DNA of 22,681 nucleotides from a virus, in IMG/VR virus record IMGVR_UViG_3300018420_000131, positions 1-22,681 of that record; one strand, written 5' to 3'. Under the pieces are notes generated by a model. The model searched no databases, had not been told where the DNA came from, and worked only from the letters and a program-made list of their open reading frames with translations. The first letter of the stretch is position 1. Every line of letters starts with the position of its first letter. The position numbers were made by a program, and so were the translations under genes. Shown here one piece after another: positions 22,559 through 22,681 of the stretch.

Positions 22559-22681
22559 TGGCATTAGTAAATAGACAGAATAATTTATTTGCGGCAGAAG
22601 ACTGGAAAGTTGCATATAAGGCCTTTAGTGAAGTAGACTTCCAAGCATACGATTTCGACACTATGAGAACCAGTCTCGTAG
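22558..22681 (+). CDS. gp6: Baseplate wedge protein gp6 (N-terminus only)
   Basis: An ATG sharing one base with the gp25 stop opens a frame to the window end, 41 codons beginning MALVNRQNNLFAAEDWKVAY and continuing FSEVDFQAYDFDTMR. Marine T4-like gp6 proteins begin in this way, with an 'AEDW...Y..F...DF.SYDF.T' pattern, and gp6 follows gp25 in T4-like genomes. Only the N-terminus is present, so the call rests on this pattern and on order. Confidence 0.82.
   Translation, partial: MALVNRQNNLFAAEDWKVAYKAFSEVDFQAYDFDTMRTSLV

Overview
This window is a piece of the structural and replication core of a T4-like myovirus (contractile-tailed dsDNA phage). It is AT-rich, and its proteins most resemble the marine branch (cyanophage and pelagimyophage type). 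Pointers to that branch are the long gp55 with its 'NWRGYTYVDEMRG' block, the gp5 with no internal lysozyme, the small basic ORF after gp20, and a GIY-YIG ORF beside gp26/gp51. The host cannot be read from the window. A SAR11-type or cyanobacterial host is an inference from composition and gene style.

Layout. (1) 1-8113, minus strand: a late head operon, read leftward as putative tape measure (780 aa), gp20 portal, a 69-aa basic ORF, an acidic gp67-like core protein, gp21 protease, gp22 scaffold and gp23 major capsid (cut by the window edge). (2) 8211-9705, plus strand: gp26, a gp51-like ORF with no start codon of its own that appears to be reached by a -1 frameshift, and a GIY-YIG ORF. (3) 9706-10207: about 500 bases with no ORF, higher GC than the flanks and many potential hairpins, here called a candidate structured RNA. 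(4) 10208-14647, minus strand: gp55 late sigma, gp47 and gp46 (Mre11/Rad50-like recombination nuclease) and an unrecognised 267-aa protein. They sit behind a consensus host-type sigma70 promoter and a late-type motif. (5) 14791-21302, plus strand: a tightly packed baseplate/hub operon of gp48, gp53, a large gp27-like hub protein, gp5 and a separate GH24-like lysozyme. (6) 21299-22106, minus strand: a two-gene accessory cassette, an alpha/beta hydrolase and a coiled-coil protein. (7) 22184-22681, plus strand: gp25 and the beginning of gp6.

Regulation. Most transcription units start next to an octamer of the form NATAAATA, the T4/cyanophage late -10 element read by gp55. These lie at 5731-5738 (-), 8148-8155 (+), 8178-8185 (-), 14720-14727 (-), 14763-14770 (+) and 22171-22178 (+). 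Two of these motifs also correct gene starts: gp48 should start at 14791 and gp25 at 22184, because each longer reading frame runs back over its own promoter.

The most interesting points are the gp26/gp51 frameshift next to the tape measure (the G/GT chaperone arrangement of other tailed phages), the structured non-coding block at 9706-10182, the gp5 lysozyme split into its own gene with an altered active-site loop, the face-to-face late promoters at 8148-8185, and a probable leaderless gp25 mRNA. All calls are from reading the sequence alone; no database search was possible.
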